From an uncultured Collinsella sp. (GTDB lineage Bacteria; Actinomycetota; Coriobacteriia; Coriobacteriales; Coriobacteriaceae): a stretch of DNA of 6,395 bases. The stretch is taken from assembly GCA_900556705.1 (NCBI GenBank), contig USPT01000057.1, forward strand, positions 1 to 6,395, written 5' to 3'. The notes under the pieces were generated by a model, which had not been told where the DNA came from, did no database searches, and saw only the letters and a program-made list of their open reading frames with translations. Shown one piece after another: positions 6,198-6,395 of the stretch. Position 1 is the first letter of the stretch. Every line of letters begins with the position of its first letter. A program made the translations under genes and the position numbers.

Positions 6198-6235
6198 ACG
6201 GGCGGTTCGGACAAACATCCGGGCCGTCCGTTTTT
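6198..6235 (+). terminator. Intrinsic terminator of the DUF4430 operon
   Basis: A 14-bp stem (ACGGGCGGTTCGGA with TCCGGGCCGTCCGT, including three G-U pairs) has a CAAACA loop and runs into TTTTT (6231-6235). It lies 22 bases after the stop of the second DUF4430 gene and closes the two-gene transcript. Confidence 0.88.
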
Positions 6236-6267
6236 CATGCGTAGTGGACTGGGTCGCCGGGTCTCTC

Positions 6268-6307
6268 GGCAAACAAAAACCGGTTGGAATGGGAATTCCA
6301 ACCGGTT
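6268..6307 (-). terminator. Intrinsic terminator of the converging minus-strand gene
   Basis: A perfect 13-bp inverted repeat (AACCGGTTGGAAT, 6278-6290, and ATTCCAACCGGTT, 6295-6307) has a 4-base loop. Read on the minus strand, it is followed by TTTTTGTTTG, a good U-tract, whereas on the + strand it is followed by ATACATTC. It lies 26 bases past the stop codon of the minus-strand partial gene. Confidence 0.82.
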
Positions 6308-6333
6308 ATACATTCAAGCAAATAGTGAATCGA

Positions 6334-6395
6334 CTATGACCGTGCGCCCTCGAGGAAGAAGCGACGGCTAAAGTAGTTGTACCAGGTGACCAGGA
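6334..6395 (-). CDS. C-terminal end of an unidentified minus-strand gene, cut by window edge
   Basis: On the minus strand, one frame reads LVTWYNYFSRRFFLEGARS and stops at TAG (complement of 6334-6336). The other two frames are less convincing: one stops early and one has low-complexity residues. The aromatic, basic composition looks like a genuine protein end, possibly the cytoplasmic tail after a membrane helix. A strong minus-strand terminator lies 26 bases downstream, which supports a real gene ending here. Nineteen residues are too few to name a family. Confidence 0.55.
   Translation of the reverse strand, partial: LVTWYNYFSRRFFLEGARS

Noticed and set aside
6278..6307. 13-bp inverted repeat considered as an operator or a mobile-element end
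   Set aside because: The U-tract on the minus strand and the minus-strand stop codon 26 bases upstream of it explain it as an ordinary terminator. No element is bounded by it.
1..6395. CRISPR arrays, tRNA or rRNA genes, insertion sequences and phage genes
   Set aside because: None was seen: no regularly spaced repeats, no cloverleaf-like conserved arms, and no transposase or integrase reading frame. The only repeats are domain or low-complexity coding repeats.

Overview
The window looks like a piece of a high-GC Gram-positive chromosome, most likely from the class Coriobacteriia (Collinsella-like). That assignment is inferred from GC-rich codon use, the style of the signal peptide and low-complexity wall stalks, and the mix of genes. 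It is not a database match. The coding content is dense and mostly on the + strand.

Layout from left to right. (1) The 3' two thirds of an AarF/UbiB (ABC1) family atypical kinase gene, cut by the left edge, with its own intrinsic terminator at 1146-1173. (2) A 431-base intergenic leader holding a probable promoter, a cobalamin riboswitch (about 1203-1391) with a recognisable conserved core, B12-box-like 3' strand and an exact 6-base L5-L13 kissing-loop complement, then an expression-platform region. (3) A large secreted, membrane-anchored protein of about 1249 residues: signal peptide, disordered linker, four tandem DUF4430 (transcobalamin-like C-terminal) domains, a PQQ-like beta-propeller of about 7-8 blades, one InlB/Listeria-Bacteroides type B-repeat, a Gly/Ser stalk, a Lys/Ser/Asp stalk, and a C-terminal transmembrane helix with a basic tail. 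(4) Nine bases later, and probably translationally coupled, a second exported or membrane-anchored protein of about 296 residues with one C-terminal DUF4430 domain on a long Ser/Lys/Asp/Gly stalk. (5) A strong terminator closes this operon. (6) A second terminator, oriented for the opposite strand, follows, and then the last codons of a converging minus-strand gene run off the right edge.

The main point of interest is the two-gene operon. DUF4430 is related to the beta-domain of animal intrinsic factor and transcobalamin, where it helps clasp cobalamin. Here five copies lie on two surface proteins under what appears to be direct cobalamin riboswitch control. The simplest reading is a Gram-positive cell-surface corrinoid capture or relay system. 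The propeller adds a possible parallel with BtuG, the surface beta-propeller that binds B12 in Bacteroides. No transporter gene (BtuFCD or ECF type) is visible in the window, so the partner that carries the ligand across the membrane is unknown. Corrinoid binding by these proteins is an inference.
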